Source: a virus. Taken from it: a stretch of 64,000 nt of DNA. Below, in pieces: positions 52,301 through 60,392 of the stretch. Numbering within the stretch: position 1 is the stretch's first letter; every line of letters starts with the position of its first letter. The stretch lies in the IMG/VR virus record IMGVR_UViG_3300032236_001100, positions 1 through 64,000 of that record, one strand, 5' to 3'. The notes beneath the pieces were generated by a model. The model had not been told where the DNA came from. It did not search any database and worked only from the letters and a program-made list of their open reading frames with translations. Made by a program: the position numbers and the translations under genes.

Positions 52301-54075
52301 TTGACTTTGGTGGCCGTGTCGAGAGCAGACTTTGCCTGTGCGTCATCTGTAGCAATCGCGTTCTTTTCGAGTTTCTCTCGCTCTTCGGCTATCGAGTTAT
52401 ACTTTTCGACAGCTGTACCCAGTGCGCCAACAGCCAATGCGCGGTCATGAGCAGTTGCTGCCGTGTTGTGCTTGTCGTCTTCCTCAATAGCTTTTGCGGC
52501 GTCCAGGTACGCTCTTTTGACATCCTGTTCTGCTGCTGCCAGGTCGTGCGAATTTTTAATAACGTCGCGCACATTGACCGCAGCATTTGCCATCGCGTCA
52601 TTATTGTTTGTGGTGGCCTTCGTGTCGGCAATTACGGCAGCTGCATGCCTTGCTTTCGCCTCGGTCAATATTGGCTCAAGCTGGATCTTCTTTTCGATGT
52701 CTTGGAGCGACACCATGCTCAGGCTGTTATATGCTTTTTCTACTGCCGCAAGATGCAATGTCGATTCGGTTAGCTCCTTACGTGCAGAATCTAATTCTTT
52801 GGATGTGGCAGAAACGTCGCCACGGCTTGCCGAAGAAGCCATATTGGCATCATGAGCATCAGACTTGTTTTTAGCTAAGTCGGAGTCAATAGATTTTTTT
52901 GCCTCGTCCGCAAGGATGCGACTTGCTTCAGCCGACTTCTTCAATTCTTCCTTGCGGTCCAGATCGCGCTGGATTATCGCATTGCGAAACGCTTCAATCC
53001 TGCGCTCGTTTGATTCTTTTTCTTTCTTCTCTTCTTCATTTCGGATCTTTTCTTGCTCTTCGGCGGCACGCTTGGATTCAGCCGTAAGGATGCGGTTTGC
53101 TTCTGCTTCATTCTTGGCATCTTCCTTGCGGTCTAGATCGCGTTGGATTATCGCGTTCCTGAACGCTTCACGCTTACGCTTGAGCGATTCCTTTTCCTGC
53201 TTCTCTTGATCCTTGCGTATCTTTTCTTGTTCTTCGGCTGCACGCTTCTCCTCATCCGCGAGGATGCGGTTTGCTTCTGCTGCCCTCTTTAGTTCTTCTT
53301 TGCGATCCAGGTCGCGTTGGATTATTGCATTCCTGAACGCTTCCGCTCTGCGTTTAAGCGAGTCCTTCTCCTTCCTCTCCTCTTCCCTGCGTGCCTTTTC
53401 CTCTTCCTTGTGTATCTTTTCCTGTTCGTCTGCTGCACGCTTCGCTTCAGCCGCAAGGATGCGATTTGCTTCGGCCTCATTCTTTGCGTCTTCTTTGCGT
53501 TGAAGGTCTCTCTGTATTATCGCGTTGCGAAATGCTTCTGCCCTGCGTTTAAGCGATTCCTTTTCCTGCTTCTCTTGGTCCTTACGAATCTTTTCTTGAT
53601 CGGCGGCTGCACGTTTCTCCTCAGCCGCAAGGACTCGATTCGCTTCAGCCGCATTCTTGGCGTCTTCTTTCCGTTGAAGATCACGTTGGATTATTGCATT
53701 CTTGAATGCTTCTGCTCTGCGTTTAAGAGAGTCTCTCTCTTTCTTCTCCTCATCCTTGCGTATCTTTTCCTGCTCATCAGCGGCACGCTTCGCCTCCTCC
53801 GCAAGGATGCGATTTGCTTCGGCTCGCTCCTTCTCTGATTTGGCAATAGCCTTATTGCTCGTTTCAACAATCTTGGCGTATTTGGATACGTCGCCTGATA
53901 ATTCTTGGACCTTTTCGATCCAATCGTCAATATTTAACGCATTGTTCCTGAATTGATCTGTAGCTTTGTTTAGCTCCAGTACAAAGTTCTCGATCTTTTC
54001 TTTTGCAGCATCGACAATGCTTCCACCCTGAGCCTGGATGTCAAGAACGATCTGCTGATTAAACTGGTTGCTCAT
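49315..54075 (-). CDS. Tape-measure protein (1586 aa)
   Basis: Sets tail length and is ejected with DNA. Supported by size, the position between tail-tube-like and tip genes, and composition: almost entirely charged helix. Residues about 75-400 contain five copies of a 58-residue unit with 'NAIIQRDL' and 'ANRIL-E-KRAA-EQEKI'. A hydrophobic part ('GILAIMNNLPGM', 'WAAGIGLVSSAFMALTMW') near residue 855 is the only candidate membrane-inserting segment. With the usual 0.15 nm per residue a tail of about 240 nm would be expected. ATG 54075 overlaps the upstream stop (ATGA). Confidence 0.92.
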   Translation of the reverse strand: MSNQFNQQIVLDIQAQGGSIVDAAKEKIENFVLELNKATDQFRNNALNIDDWIEKVQELSGDVSKYAKIVETSNKAIAKSEKERAEANRILAEEAKRAADEQEKIRKDEEKKERDSLKRRAEAFKNAIIQRDLQRKEDAKNAAEANRVLAAEEKRAAADQEKIRKDQEKQEKESLKRRAEAFRNAIIQRDLQRKEDAKNEAEANRILAAEAKRAADEQEKIHKEEEKARREEERKEKDSLKRRAEAFRNAIIQRDLDRKEELKRAAEANRILADEEKRAAEEQEKIRKDQEKQEKESLKRKREAFRNAIIQRDLDRKEDAKNEAEANRILTAESKRAAEEQEKIRNEEEKKEKESNERRIEAFRNAIIQRDLDRKEELKKSAEASRILADEAKKSIDSDLAKNKSDAHDANMASSASRGDVSATSKELDSARKELTESTLHLAAVEKAYNSLSMVSLQDIEKKIQLEPILTEAKARHAAAVIADTKATTNNNDAMANAAVNVRDVIKNSHDLAAAEQDVKRAYLDAAKAIEEDDKHNTAATAHDRALAVGALGTAVEKYNSIAEEREKLEKNAIATDDAQAKSALDTATKVKTASQIGSEAIREEEAAEKARLKTKEEAEKKGLELAKESLEEQSRLRQQNESAVAASAGNVARAESELTAAKEDRVEKEKKLVDTLRAITQESAKGAAADVNKLKSLADMRDKFVDDVADSDKKVIALEKNLATALSASGVTFKEVADTVRDYLNAQKQAAKTQSELIEAQDRYNKLPSAANLANLEAATKSQSAANINLGKTEQGLIELSSRSGAGVKELADSLIKTGQGMEEASTRSQHLSRAIYYSSQAAQDLNYGILAIMNNLPGMTEEFAKAGGANHEEAMKWAAGIGLVSSAFMALTMWGPQISKFFKKVDLTTLEGQIESVETKIKVLNAMNYVFHVDKRQLNELEVQLNDLEDRQKLLKAALEEKTVDEMQAEESAKKLLASNGGAQTVKGPNGEDVQITGAENIKRVLTQDESLLTDKEKSQRSQAMKDVKRHEKSLESATLEEAAGIAIALERAQGEVNRINEEQSKRGTKIMSDYLAAVPGSEKTFTKALERNRKPLEATGVDVAKLSGFAGEITSENAKKNRYSGDDFAFEEEEKVKEAIGKFDKADQEEARKVADGAKEPLEALDDFKKVVAERKSDAKAEAERVANAPMKERERRIDRAVSNVNREVRKAMDEKAEELEMAVGKGDLDEAGMDTARKKIEEAAKEKIAAIVNSVKSISDDIKQDVIDRVVPEAVLQIETDQVSGNAKQRIDKKADKAKEEAESDKTKKENKLKAEAKQIESSMGRRGLDVNTLKAMSEGANEKQLEEYLVPIITKHLKEGLGKTDEKEIAELASRVAKESIKNANDSVSGRGGDVQGALNEAYNKQPLVREAVAQERKAEGVQKKLTAKQQKAYNQANAQFEHHTGQLMQHFGPELNAYVAGMRAQGMGADEIMGQMGNGVAGRVMQAGYTEDQATELARRMLQRSIQQNFMGAAAKGADGNAADQWMGAISRSTSTMKNIVRAGNARAIQAQKLKKEQEEAARMARNSIMQQRSMNATNQ
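52900..53860 (-). repeat. About 174-bp tandem coding repeats in the tape-measure gene
   Basis: The GGATTAT(C/T)GC-T sequence coding NAIIQ recurs at 52971, 53145, 53319, 53513 and 53688, mostly 174 bp apart; one unit is about 20 bp longer (an ARREEERK insertion). Confidence 0.9.
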
Positions 54076-54653
54076 ATTCCCAACATCCCCTCAAAGAACC
54101 CTGCTGGCTCGCCACCACCCCTGACGCCCACAACTGCGTCAACACCGAACATTCTTACGACTTCTTCTTCGACAGCCTTTTCGATCTCTTCCACCCACTC
54201 AGCGTGCATGCCCACCACGTCACGAATCGGTCGCTCGGCACCGCTCTTGAAGCGAACACCATTCCGTGAATTACAGACCGTGCGATGCGTGACCAGCCAG
54301 GGCTCGGTTGTAGGCCAGGAAAGGATAACCTGAGCGGAATCTGGACCTGTCATCCCGGCTGTCACCGAAGCATCCGCAATGAGGCGAGAACCCTCTCGGT
54401 CTGGAATCAGCGGTGGGCCGTCTCCTTTGCCTGCACGCCTACGTCTCTTGACTGTTGACTCAACGATTGGCTCAAGCTCTTTCCCGTACTTGTCAATCTT
54501 GGTCAGTCTGGCTTTTCTGTTTTCCTCAAACATCACGGTCACGAGACGTTCCAGAAGTGGCGTCATGTCGGGATCTTTCCATGCCGCCAGGATATGCAAG
54601 ATCGGAGACAGCGGAGTCGCTGCTTCGTCATAATGCAAGCTGACACTGAACAT
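54072..54653 (-). CDS. Tail-assembly or morphogenesis protein (193 aa)
   Basis: ATG 54653 sits 8 bases after AGGG; GTG 54662 is possible. 'VKRRRRAGKGDGPPLIPDREGSRLIADASVTAGMTG ... WLVTHRTV' resembles virion-morphogenesis or tail-completion proteins. Location just before the tape measure is also typical of tail assembly chaperones, but no -1 frameshift site was recognised. C-terminus Gly-rich. Confidence 0.6.
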   Translation of the reverse strand: MFSVSLHYDEAATPLSPILHILAAWKDPDMTPLLERLVTVMFEENRKARLTKIDKYGKELEPIVESTVKRRRRAGKGDGPPLIPDREGSRLIADASVTAGMTGPDSAQVILSWPTTEPWLVTHRTVCNSRNGVRFKSGAERPIRDVVGMHAEWVEEIEKAVEEEVVRMFGVDAVVGVRGGGEPAGFFEGMLGI

Positions 54654-54672
54654 GGAAGTCACCCTGAACTAA

Positions 54673-54720
54673 AAGAAAACGGGGGAGTCCGGGGCCTGGC
54701 CAACGCTCCCAAACTCCCCC
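54673..54720 (-). terminator. Terminator after the tail-tube-like gene
   Basis: GGGGGAGT (54681-54688) pairs with ACTCCCCC (54713-54720); on the minus strand it is followed by GTTTTCTTTT. It would limit transcripts so that the tube protein is made in excess. Confidence 0.8.
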
Positions 54721-54747
54721 GCGAATATAGACGGCAGTAGAGATTTA

Positions 54748-55665
54748 TCAGACCACGGTAACAGCCAGATCCGTGGCAGAAGTCGGGTCAAGGTAGCTGG
54801 TGAACGACAGGGTTTCGTACTGGTCGGTTTCCCAGCCGCGATCCACGCTGTAGCTGTCCAGGTAGTCAGCCGACTGAAGGTTGAACTGCAAGCTGTTGGA
54901 GCCGTTCACATACTTCAGCAAGCAGTTCGCCTGAGCGGTCTGATTGACGAATGCCTGGCGATAGGTGGTATTTTCCTTGGAAAGCACCACGCTCCAGTTC
55001 ACATTGCGTCCCACGAGGTTGGCACGATTGATCCACTGGCTTTCCAAGAAAGGCATGTGGAGCGTGTTGTCAACCGTGATCGAGATGCTCTTGTAACCAC
55101 TGATCACCGTACCACCGATGGTGATCTGGCCACTGGAGTGATAGTGCGTGTACGGAATCGTGGCTGGAAAGTCGGTCCCAGGATTGGGAGCCGCCAGCGA
55201 GCCAGGAGGCGTATCTTCCTTCTGGGCGATCAGACTGAAGTTACCCATGAGCATGTCGGACGAGTCATCCGACGTGAACGTGGCCTGATCGACCCGGACC
55301 CCGTTGAACCGACGAATTTCAAACCCGTCGAACATGTCCACGGTGTACGAAGGCAGCTGGTAGCGACCGTTGACCAGCTGAGGAGTACAGGCGAAATTCA
55401 CCAACGAACCGGCCAGACTGGGCCAGATCGGGATCTTGAGCGAACCGGCCACGCTCTTGCGGACGATAAACTTCCGCAACTTGCGCTGGAGCGAATTGCA
55501 TCCTGCGGTGCTGATAGTGAATGGGTTAGGCGTGGTGGTCATATCCATCGCGCCAGCTTCCATGAAGATGGTATAGAAGCCAGACACGCCAGTAGGGTAA
55601 GTACCCCAGTAGTTCTGGTTTTCAAGATACCACTTCGCATATACGCAACTGCCTGCTACGGCCAT
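54748..55665 (-). CDS. Putative major tail tube protein (305 aa)
   Basis: ATG 55665 lies behind a strong AAGGAGACGCCCG, and a terminator follows, both as expected of a highly expressed structural gene. Sequence is beta-rich throughout ('VAGSLKIPIWPSLAGSLVNFA', 'FNGVRVDQATFTSDDSSDMLMGNFSLIAQ', 'GGTVISGYKSISITVDNTLHMPF'), consistent with phage tube proteins. Position before the tape measure supports it. Motif-level homology is weak. Confidence 0.72.
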   Translation of the reverse strand: MAVAGSCVYAKWYLENQNYWGTYPTGVSGFYTIFMEAGAMDMTTTPNPFTISTAGCNSLQRKLRKFIVRKSVAGSLKIPIWPSLAGSLVNFACTPQLVNGRYQLPSYTVDMFDGFEIRRFNGVRVDQATFTSDDSSDMLMGNFSLIAQKEDTPPGSLAAPNPGTDFPATIPYTHYHSSGQITIGGTVISGYKSISITVDNTLHMPFLESQWINRANLVGRNVNWSVVLSKENTTYRQAFVNQTAQANCLLKYVNGSNSLQFNLQSADYLDSYSVDRGWETDQYETLSFTSYLDPTSATDLAVTVV

Positions 55666-55685
55666 CGGGCGTCTCCTTTAAAAGT

Positions 55686-55701
55686 GTCTCCGCGCGGAGA
55701 C
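55686..55701. repeat. 16-bp palindrome GTCTCCGCGCGGAGAC, copy 5
   Basis: Exact copy, 20 bp upstream of the start codon of the tail-tube-like gene and just before its ribosome site. Flanked as T...A like copy 1. Confidence 0.9.
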
Positions 55702-55707
55702 ATTGAA

Positions 55708-56199
55708 TTAAGCTGCGTTGACCTGGATCTTCATGCTGTAAGTCGCTACTGACCGGATCGCATAAAGACCCTGCCCGACAGCGACGATATCGTTGGTCCC
55801 ACCTTTGAACTCGGAACTCTGCACGATGTTGTTCTGGGGGTCCATGCGATCGCGCACACTATCAGAACCATAACGTGCTGCGGGCTTCAGGGCATGCCGT
55901 ACCGCATGAAATAGGCGTAACATGTCAGTTTCGTCGAGTCCTGCCGTGAATAACTCCAGGTTAATTGTCCATATACCGCGATGCATGTGTTCGGTCCATT
56001 GACCCATCGGATAGGGTCCGCACCGCACGCGAATGACCGGCATCAGGGCAGGATCGGGGATCTGCTGGACGACCGGCGTATACTCGGCACCATCAGCCAA
56101 CGTCCAGACCTTGACGTTCGCAGCCTGAAGGTTGGGATCTGACCGCAGGATTGCAACCAGGCCCAGGAACGGCACCTCTTCAGGTGCCTTTTCGAGCAT
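55708..56199 (-). CDS. Tail terminator/completion-like protein (163 aa)
   Basis: ATG 56199 lies three bases after the upstream stop; a TTG at 56214 would overlap it. 'VPFLGLVAILRSDPNLQAANVKVWTLADGAEYTPVV', 'LMPVIRVRCGPYPM', 'RGIWTINLELFTAGLDETDMLRLFHAVRHALKP' fits the small alpha/beta tail terminator class, which caps the tail tube. Location before the tube gene agrees. Confidence 0.65.
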   Translation of the reverse strand: MLEKAPEEVPFLGLVAILRSDPNLQAANVKVWTLADGAEYTPVVQQIPDPALMPVIRVRCGPYPMGQWTEHMHRGIWTINLELFTAGLDETDMLRLFHAVRHALKPAARYGSDSVRDRMDPQNNIVQSSEFKGGTNDIVAVGQGLYAIRSVATYSMKIQVNAA

Positions 56200-56201
56200 G
56201 T

Positions 56202-56822
56202 TCAGGGTTGCCAAGGTTCACGCTCCGATAATCCAGCGTTGGCGTAGTAGGTGTAAGCGAACTGGCCGGTCAGCCACCGCTGCCTGGTCGGGTTCTTGCG
56301 GCTCCCCATGTCGTTCCGTTCCAGCCGGATCGTCCAGGGATAAACAAAGCCGCCATAGCGTCGGTTGGTAGGATTGGTCAGGACGTTGATCGCTGACCCT
56401 TCGAGCTTGTCCAGTTCCTCGACCGAATTCTCGGGATCGCCCATGATCACTTCGAGGACCAGCGAGTACCGAACCGTCCTGGTAGCCACCTGCTGCGATC
56501 CGTCCTGCTGGTGAGCCGCCGGTAAAGGCACGATCATGGCCACGGAATATCCATCCATTGTGGACCGCGACAGTTCAGGCTTGGAGACCAGCAGCACCTC
56601 GTCGAACTTGCCAGTATTCTGGAGCAACTGAATAATGCCGAACCCCAGATTCGTCCCGTAGAAGGCATCGCGATCCGAATGTGCCCACTTCAGGTATCCA
56701 GGCTGACTACCTGTGAACCAGTAAGACTTCAAACCCCAGGCCATGTGTTGGCGCACCGGGTCAGGGGCCGGCTGGCGACCATAAGTCCAATACCGATACG
56801 CCGAACTCACGCCGAGTGCCAT
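56202..56822 (-). CDS. Virion module protein B2 (206 aa), duplicate of 59862-60392
   Basis: ATG 56822 behind GGAGGTCGC. The central part ('DRDAFYGTNLGFGIIQLLQNTGKFDEVLL', 'RTVRYSLVLEVIMGDPENSVEELDKLEGSAINVLTNPTNRRYGGFVYPWTIRLER', 'RQRWLTGQFAY') aligns along its length with the protein at 59862. Function unknown; position suggests a neck, connector or tail accessory part. The pair shows that a gene block was duplicated. Confidence 0.72.
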   Translation of the reverse strand: MALGVSSAYRYWTYGRQPAPDPVRQHMAWGLKSYWFTGSQPGYLKWAHSDRDAFYGTNLGFGIIQLLQNTGKFDEVLLVSKPELSRSTMDGYSVAMIVPLPAAHQQDGSQQVATRTVRYSLVLEVIMGDPENSVEELDKLEGSAINVLTNPTNRRYGGFVYPWTIRLERNDMGSRKNPTRQRWLTGQFAYTYYANAGLSEREPWQP

Positions 56823-56833
56823 GCGACCTCCAA

Positions 56834-57376
56834 TCAGGGCTGGTCAATCAGACCCACGATGGTGAACGAGTCGCCGGAAGTCGGCGTGGCTGGCCAGGGG
56901 CGAGCAAACGTGAAGGTGCGCGTCACACCCACGTAAGACGTGATACGTCGAGCCACTCCAGCCAGGGTGCCACTGGTGAACACAAGGCACATGCCGGTGT
57001 AAAACTGATCGACTGCCTGAAGTCCAGTATTGGCACCGAAGCTGAACGTCGTGATCGAGGTGGGAGCCACGCTGCCGGTGATCGGGCTGATCGGATCGGA
57101 CGTGTAATACCAGCCACCCTCAACAGTCACGCCCGACGTGGTGGAACTGGCGTACCAGTGCAGGATGTTGGCATTGGTTTCAGCCTGGGAAAGCGGGAAC
57201 ACGTAGAAGCCGCCACCGACCTCGGTGGGATGCACCGCGCTGGTCGCCACAGGCGTGGCCGCATCCTTCGACAGGTATCCCGTGATGTTGGCCGCATCAC
57301 CAGTCTTGGCCGTTCCCGTCGAATCGGTCGCATAAACCGAAACCACCTGACCGGCCACGTTCTTGTAAAAAGGCAT
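56834..57376 (-). CDS. Virion module protein A2 (180 aa), related to the C-terminus of 60389-62599
   Basis: ATG 57376 after CGGAGTAGTCAGAG. Beta-rich; the C-terminal 55 residues ('YTGMCLVFTSGTLAGVARRITSYVGVTRTFTFARPWPATPTSGDSFTIVG') closely match the end of the 736-aa protein at 60389 ('YVGSVLLFTSGALSGMARRISGYDGVTKVLTFATAWPTIPSLSDTFIIMG'). Possibly a virion decoration or fibre-base domain. Part of the duplicated module. Confidence 0.75.
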   Translation of the reverse strand: MPFYKNVAGQVVSVYATDSTGTAKTGDAANITGYLSKDAATPVATSAVHPTEVGGGFYVFPLSQAETNANILHWYASSTTSGVTVEGGWYYTSDPISPITGSVAPTSITTFSFGANTGLQAVDQFYTGMCLVFTSGTLAGVARRITSYVGVTRTFTFARPWPATPTSGDSFTIVGLIDQP

Positions 57377-57396
57377 CTCTGACTACTCCGATCAGG

Positions 57397-59847
57397 TTAA
57401 CCGAAAAATCGATTCTTGTTACGTGAAACGTTACGACGGCCCCCTTGCCTGCCTTGTGGTGCTGGCCGGTTGTCTGCGGCACCGTAGTGAGCCGTGCGAG
57501 CCGTTCCGATAGCAGGCACCGAGGCCAGCGTAGGTGTGTAGGCAGCAGCGAATGCCTGATAGCACTTGCTGGCATCGCTCCAGACGCCCCAGGAGCCTGC
57601 CTGACGAGCCCTGAGAGCCGAGTCGAGCGAACTTAGGCTTGAGCCCAGGCTGTTGTCCTGAGCCCAGCCAGCGAGCTTGTACGTGCCGCGACTGAATGCC
57701 GGTGTACTTGCCAGGGCAATGCCATTGGTATCACGGCCCTTGGCCTGCCATGCTGCAAAGCTCTTGGTCGAAACGTCAGGCCAGTAAAATGCCGAGTTCT
57801 GGGTGCTGATCTGGTAGGCGTTGTAGTTGACCTGAGCCTGGGTTGTCACATCGAACGAGCCGGAACTGAGTCGTGCCGAACGAAGCGGCGTGCCCTGGTA
57901 GTCCACACCCGTCCCTGGTCGGTTTACCACCAAATTGTGATCAATCAGGGCTTTCTGGTTCGGCAGCTTGTTGCCCAAACTGTAAGAGCCAGCATCAACT
58001 GCCGTGTTGTGCCGGATTGCGATCCAGTTGTGGGCATAAGCACTGGTGCTGTCCCAATGAACCCAGTTAACGCCATCGTAGTTTGTGATCGCTACGCGCT
58101 TTTCGTTTACACCGGAATTGCCTACGAAGATATTGTACGAAATCCTGGCTTCCGGCTTGTCGCTATCAGCCGCATCAAGCACCGAACTGTAAACACCTGC
58201 ATCTTGAAACACGCACTTCTTGAGTGAGACCGTGCTGCCACCACTGAAGTGCGAGGCATTTCCTGCGAATATCGAGTACCAGCAACCACCCCCGCCTCGC
58301 TGCTGGATACCACTCAAGCAACCATCGAACACCCAGCACCCATCCACGATCAAGTCATGAGACATCGTGGAAATGTAGCCATTGTGATTGTAGAAGTCGT
58401 TATTGCTGGGATCGGTCAAGTCTTTCCAGCCATTGTGGCTAAACAGCGTGTCTTTGAACGTCCAGTTGCCACAGTGCGCGATGAAAATGCCCGACACATG
58501 CTTCGAGCCAGGAGCAGCACTGGCCAGGGCCGTATGAATGATCGACTTGTGTATCATGCAGCCAATTGAGGCGATAAACTGGGCCGAACCATAGCCAGCC
58601 ACAAGACAAATGTTCTGGAACAAGCAATCGCTGATGATCACATAGTCTTGAGTCTTATTTGTGACCCATGTATCACCGTTGGCGATCAGGCTCGTGTCGC
58701 GCACGAACGCCAGTCCGCGAAAATACTGGTAAGGCCACGTTCCATAGGTGGCTCGGCCACCGTTGGTCGTGTCTCCCTGGCCAAACCAGAACCAACCGTT
58801 GGTGTTCATGCCAGGATCAGACGAGTCCTGAAGCACGGGACGAGTACCAGGGTCAGCACCGTAGGCTGGGTTCCAGTAGCTCTCGAACAGAGTCGGCGTG
58901 GTCAAGCCCGTGCCCCAGTGCGCCGTGACCCATTGGTCGGCAGGCCATGTATCGCCCCTCAGCCAGCAGAACCGTACATTCTTCTGACTGGAACTGACCT
59001 GCGAATCAGCGTAGTTCTTGGTTTTATAAGGCTTGGCCAGTGTGCCAGCATCACTGCTGTCTGTACCATGACTGTATGAGATATACACCGTCTTGGAGAA
59101 CGTGAACGATTCGACGGCCAGGAACCCGCTCGCGTTGACGACCGACTGGTTATCTGCCGTGGTTGAGACTGCTGCCGTGCCGTTGCCCAGGCCATCGACG
59201 ATCAGGTTGGCCGGTGCCGAAATCGTGACCGCAGACCCGCATGGCAGGGGCGAACTTGTCCGTACATTCACCTTGAGGCAGACCGACTGCGGTGCCCAGG
59301 TCGACCCGCTGCCATTGAAGCTGGTCAGAGTGTAGCTTGTCGCGCCCGTGCTGGAGTAAGTACCAACGAGGTGAAAGTTCGTGTATACCGGGCTTTGCGT
59401 GGCCGCATAGATTCGCAGAGTTTGACCGGCCTGCAAGGCTTTGCGCCAACCAAACGTCACGGAACCCGATGCTGGGACCACCACTCCCGACTCATTGGAG
59501 TACGAGTAGATTGGTGGCGAGGTATAGATCTCATTGCCACTGGCATCGGCAATCGTCACCAGAAATACATAGCTGCCAGCCGAGATGCTGCCGCCCGTGG
59601 TGGGAGGCAACACCCAGGCAAGCGGCATGTTGTAGTCTTCGCATCGAACTCCCATGATCTCGGCGGCAACGCCATTGACCTGAATCGTCAATCCTGCGTC
59701 GATTCCAGGGATCTCGTCGAAGAAACCACAGTCGGTGGATCGCACCAATGCCGACTGGCCGACCGCAACTCCAGCCTCGAACTGAAGGCGAACATTTTGC
59801 CCGTCGCCAAGGACGGTGGCCGATGTCAGCTGGAATTGCCGTGGCAT
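57397..59847 (-). CDS. Right-handed beta-helix virion protein (816 aa)
   Basis: ATG 59847 follows AAGGGAAACACAT. An N-terminal Ig/Fn-like part (about 90-200, 'YVFLVTIADASGNEIYTSPPIYSYSNE') leads into a parallel beta-helix of short turns: 'VIISDCLFQNICLVAG', 'WTFKDTLFSHNGWKDL', 'LIVDGCWVFDGCLSGIQQRGGGG', 'VSLKKCVFQDAGVYSS', 'ISYNIFVGNSGV'. Such proteins are tailspikes or surface-polysaccharide binders. The C-terminus is basic (GRRNVSRNKNRFF). It may degrade or bind planctomycete surface glycans. Confidence 0.8.
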   Translation of the reverse strand: MPRQFQLTSATVLGDGQNVRLQFEAGVAVGQSALVRSTDCGFFDEIPGIDAGLTIQVNGVAAEIMGVRCEDYNMPLAWVLPPTTGGSISAGSYVFLVTIADASGNEIYTSPPIYSYSNESGVVVPASGSVTFGWRKALQAGQTLRIYAATQSPVYTNFHLVGTYSSTGATSYTLTSFNGSGSTWAPQSVCLKVNVRTSSPLPCGSAVTISAPANLIVDGLGNGTAAVSTTADNQSVVNASGFLAVESFTFSKTVYISYSHGTDSSDAGTLAKPYKTKNYADSQVSSSQKNVRFCWLRGDTWPADQWVTAHWGTGLTTPTLFESYWNPAYGADPGTRPVLQDSSDPGMNTNGWFWFGQGDTTNGGRATYGTWPYQYFRGLAFVRDTSLIANGDTWVTNKTQDYVIISDCLFQNICLVAGYGSAQFIASIGCMIHKSIIHTALASAAPGSKHVSGIFIAHCGNWTFKDTLFSHNGWKDLTDPSNNDFYNHNGYISTMSHDLIVDGCWVFDGCLSGIQQRGGGGCWYSIFAGNASHFSGGSTVSLKKCVFQDAGVYSSVLDAADSDKPEARISYNIFVGNSGVNEKRVAITNYDGVNWVHWDSTSAYAHNWIAIRHNTAVDAGSYSLGNKLPNQKALIDHNLVVNRPGTGVDYQGTPLRSARLSSGSFDVTTQAQVNYNAYQISTQNSAFYWPDVSTKSFAAWQAKGRDTNGIALASTPAFSRGTYKLAGWAQDNSLGSSLSSLDSALRARQAGSWGVWSDASKCYQAFAAAYTPTLASVPAIGTARTAHYGAADNRPAPQGRQGGRRNVSRNKNRFFG

Positions 59848-59861
59848 ATGTGTTTCCCTTG

Positions 59862-60392
59862 TCAAACAGTCTGGAACGTGTCGTCGGACATGGTGCTTGG
59901 AACCCGATATCCAAACTGTCCAGAAAGTTGACGCCGCTTATCGGGCACGTTGTACGATTGATTTGCAGATCGGCTTAACCGCGAAAGCCAGGGCAAGCAA
60001 AAGCCACCATACTCCCGGCTGTCTTTACTCATAATCGCATTTAAAGCAATGGATTCGAGTTGATCTAGAAGATTATAGGCAGTTTCCTGCCATGTTTCAT
60101 GGACCTCGAAAATCAGCGAGTAGGGAACGATCCTGATTCGGGTGCCTGGAGTGCCGTCATTCTCGAACCGCACCCCTTGAACCTCGAAGATTGCCGCCAC
60201 GCGATGCTCGGACGACAGCCAGTTTTCATCGGCCTTGCGACCAACCGCAATCGAGTCGAATGCGCTGGTTTTGTCAAGCAACTGCGTCAGGCCAAGGCCA
60301 TAGTCGGTCCCGTAGAATGCATCAGCATCACGGAACGGGCCACGCATGGACCGTGCGAGGTTCCAGTAGTTTGGGTTTGAGGGACGAATCAT
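59862..60392 (-). CDS. Virion module protein B1 (176 aa), duplicate of 56202-56822
   Basis: ATG 60392 overlaps the upstream stop (ATGA). 'DADAFYGTDYGLGLTQLLDKTSAFDSIAV', 'RIRIVPYSLIFEVHETWQETAYNLLDQLESIALNAIMSKDSREYGGFCLPWLSRL', 'RRQLSGQFGYRV' match the 56202 protein in order. No known family named. Serves with its neighbours as a repeated module in the late operon. Confidence 0.72.
   Translation of the reverse strand: MIRPSNPNYWNLARSMRGPFRDADAFYGTDYGLGLTQLLDKTSAFDSIAVGRKADENWLSSEHRVAAIFEVQGVRFENDGTPGTRIRIVPYSLIFEVHETWQETAYNLLDQLESIALNAIMSKDSREYGGFCLPWLSRLSRSANQSYNVPDKRRQLSGQFGYRVPSTMSDDTFQTV

Noticed and set aside
52463-53956. Series of rightward frames rich in Ser, Ala and Leu opposite the tape measure
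   Set aside because: Antisense translation of a Lys/Glu/Ala coiled coil produces long Ser/Leu/Phe frames; several repeat with the 174-bp period, which confirms they are shadows.
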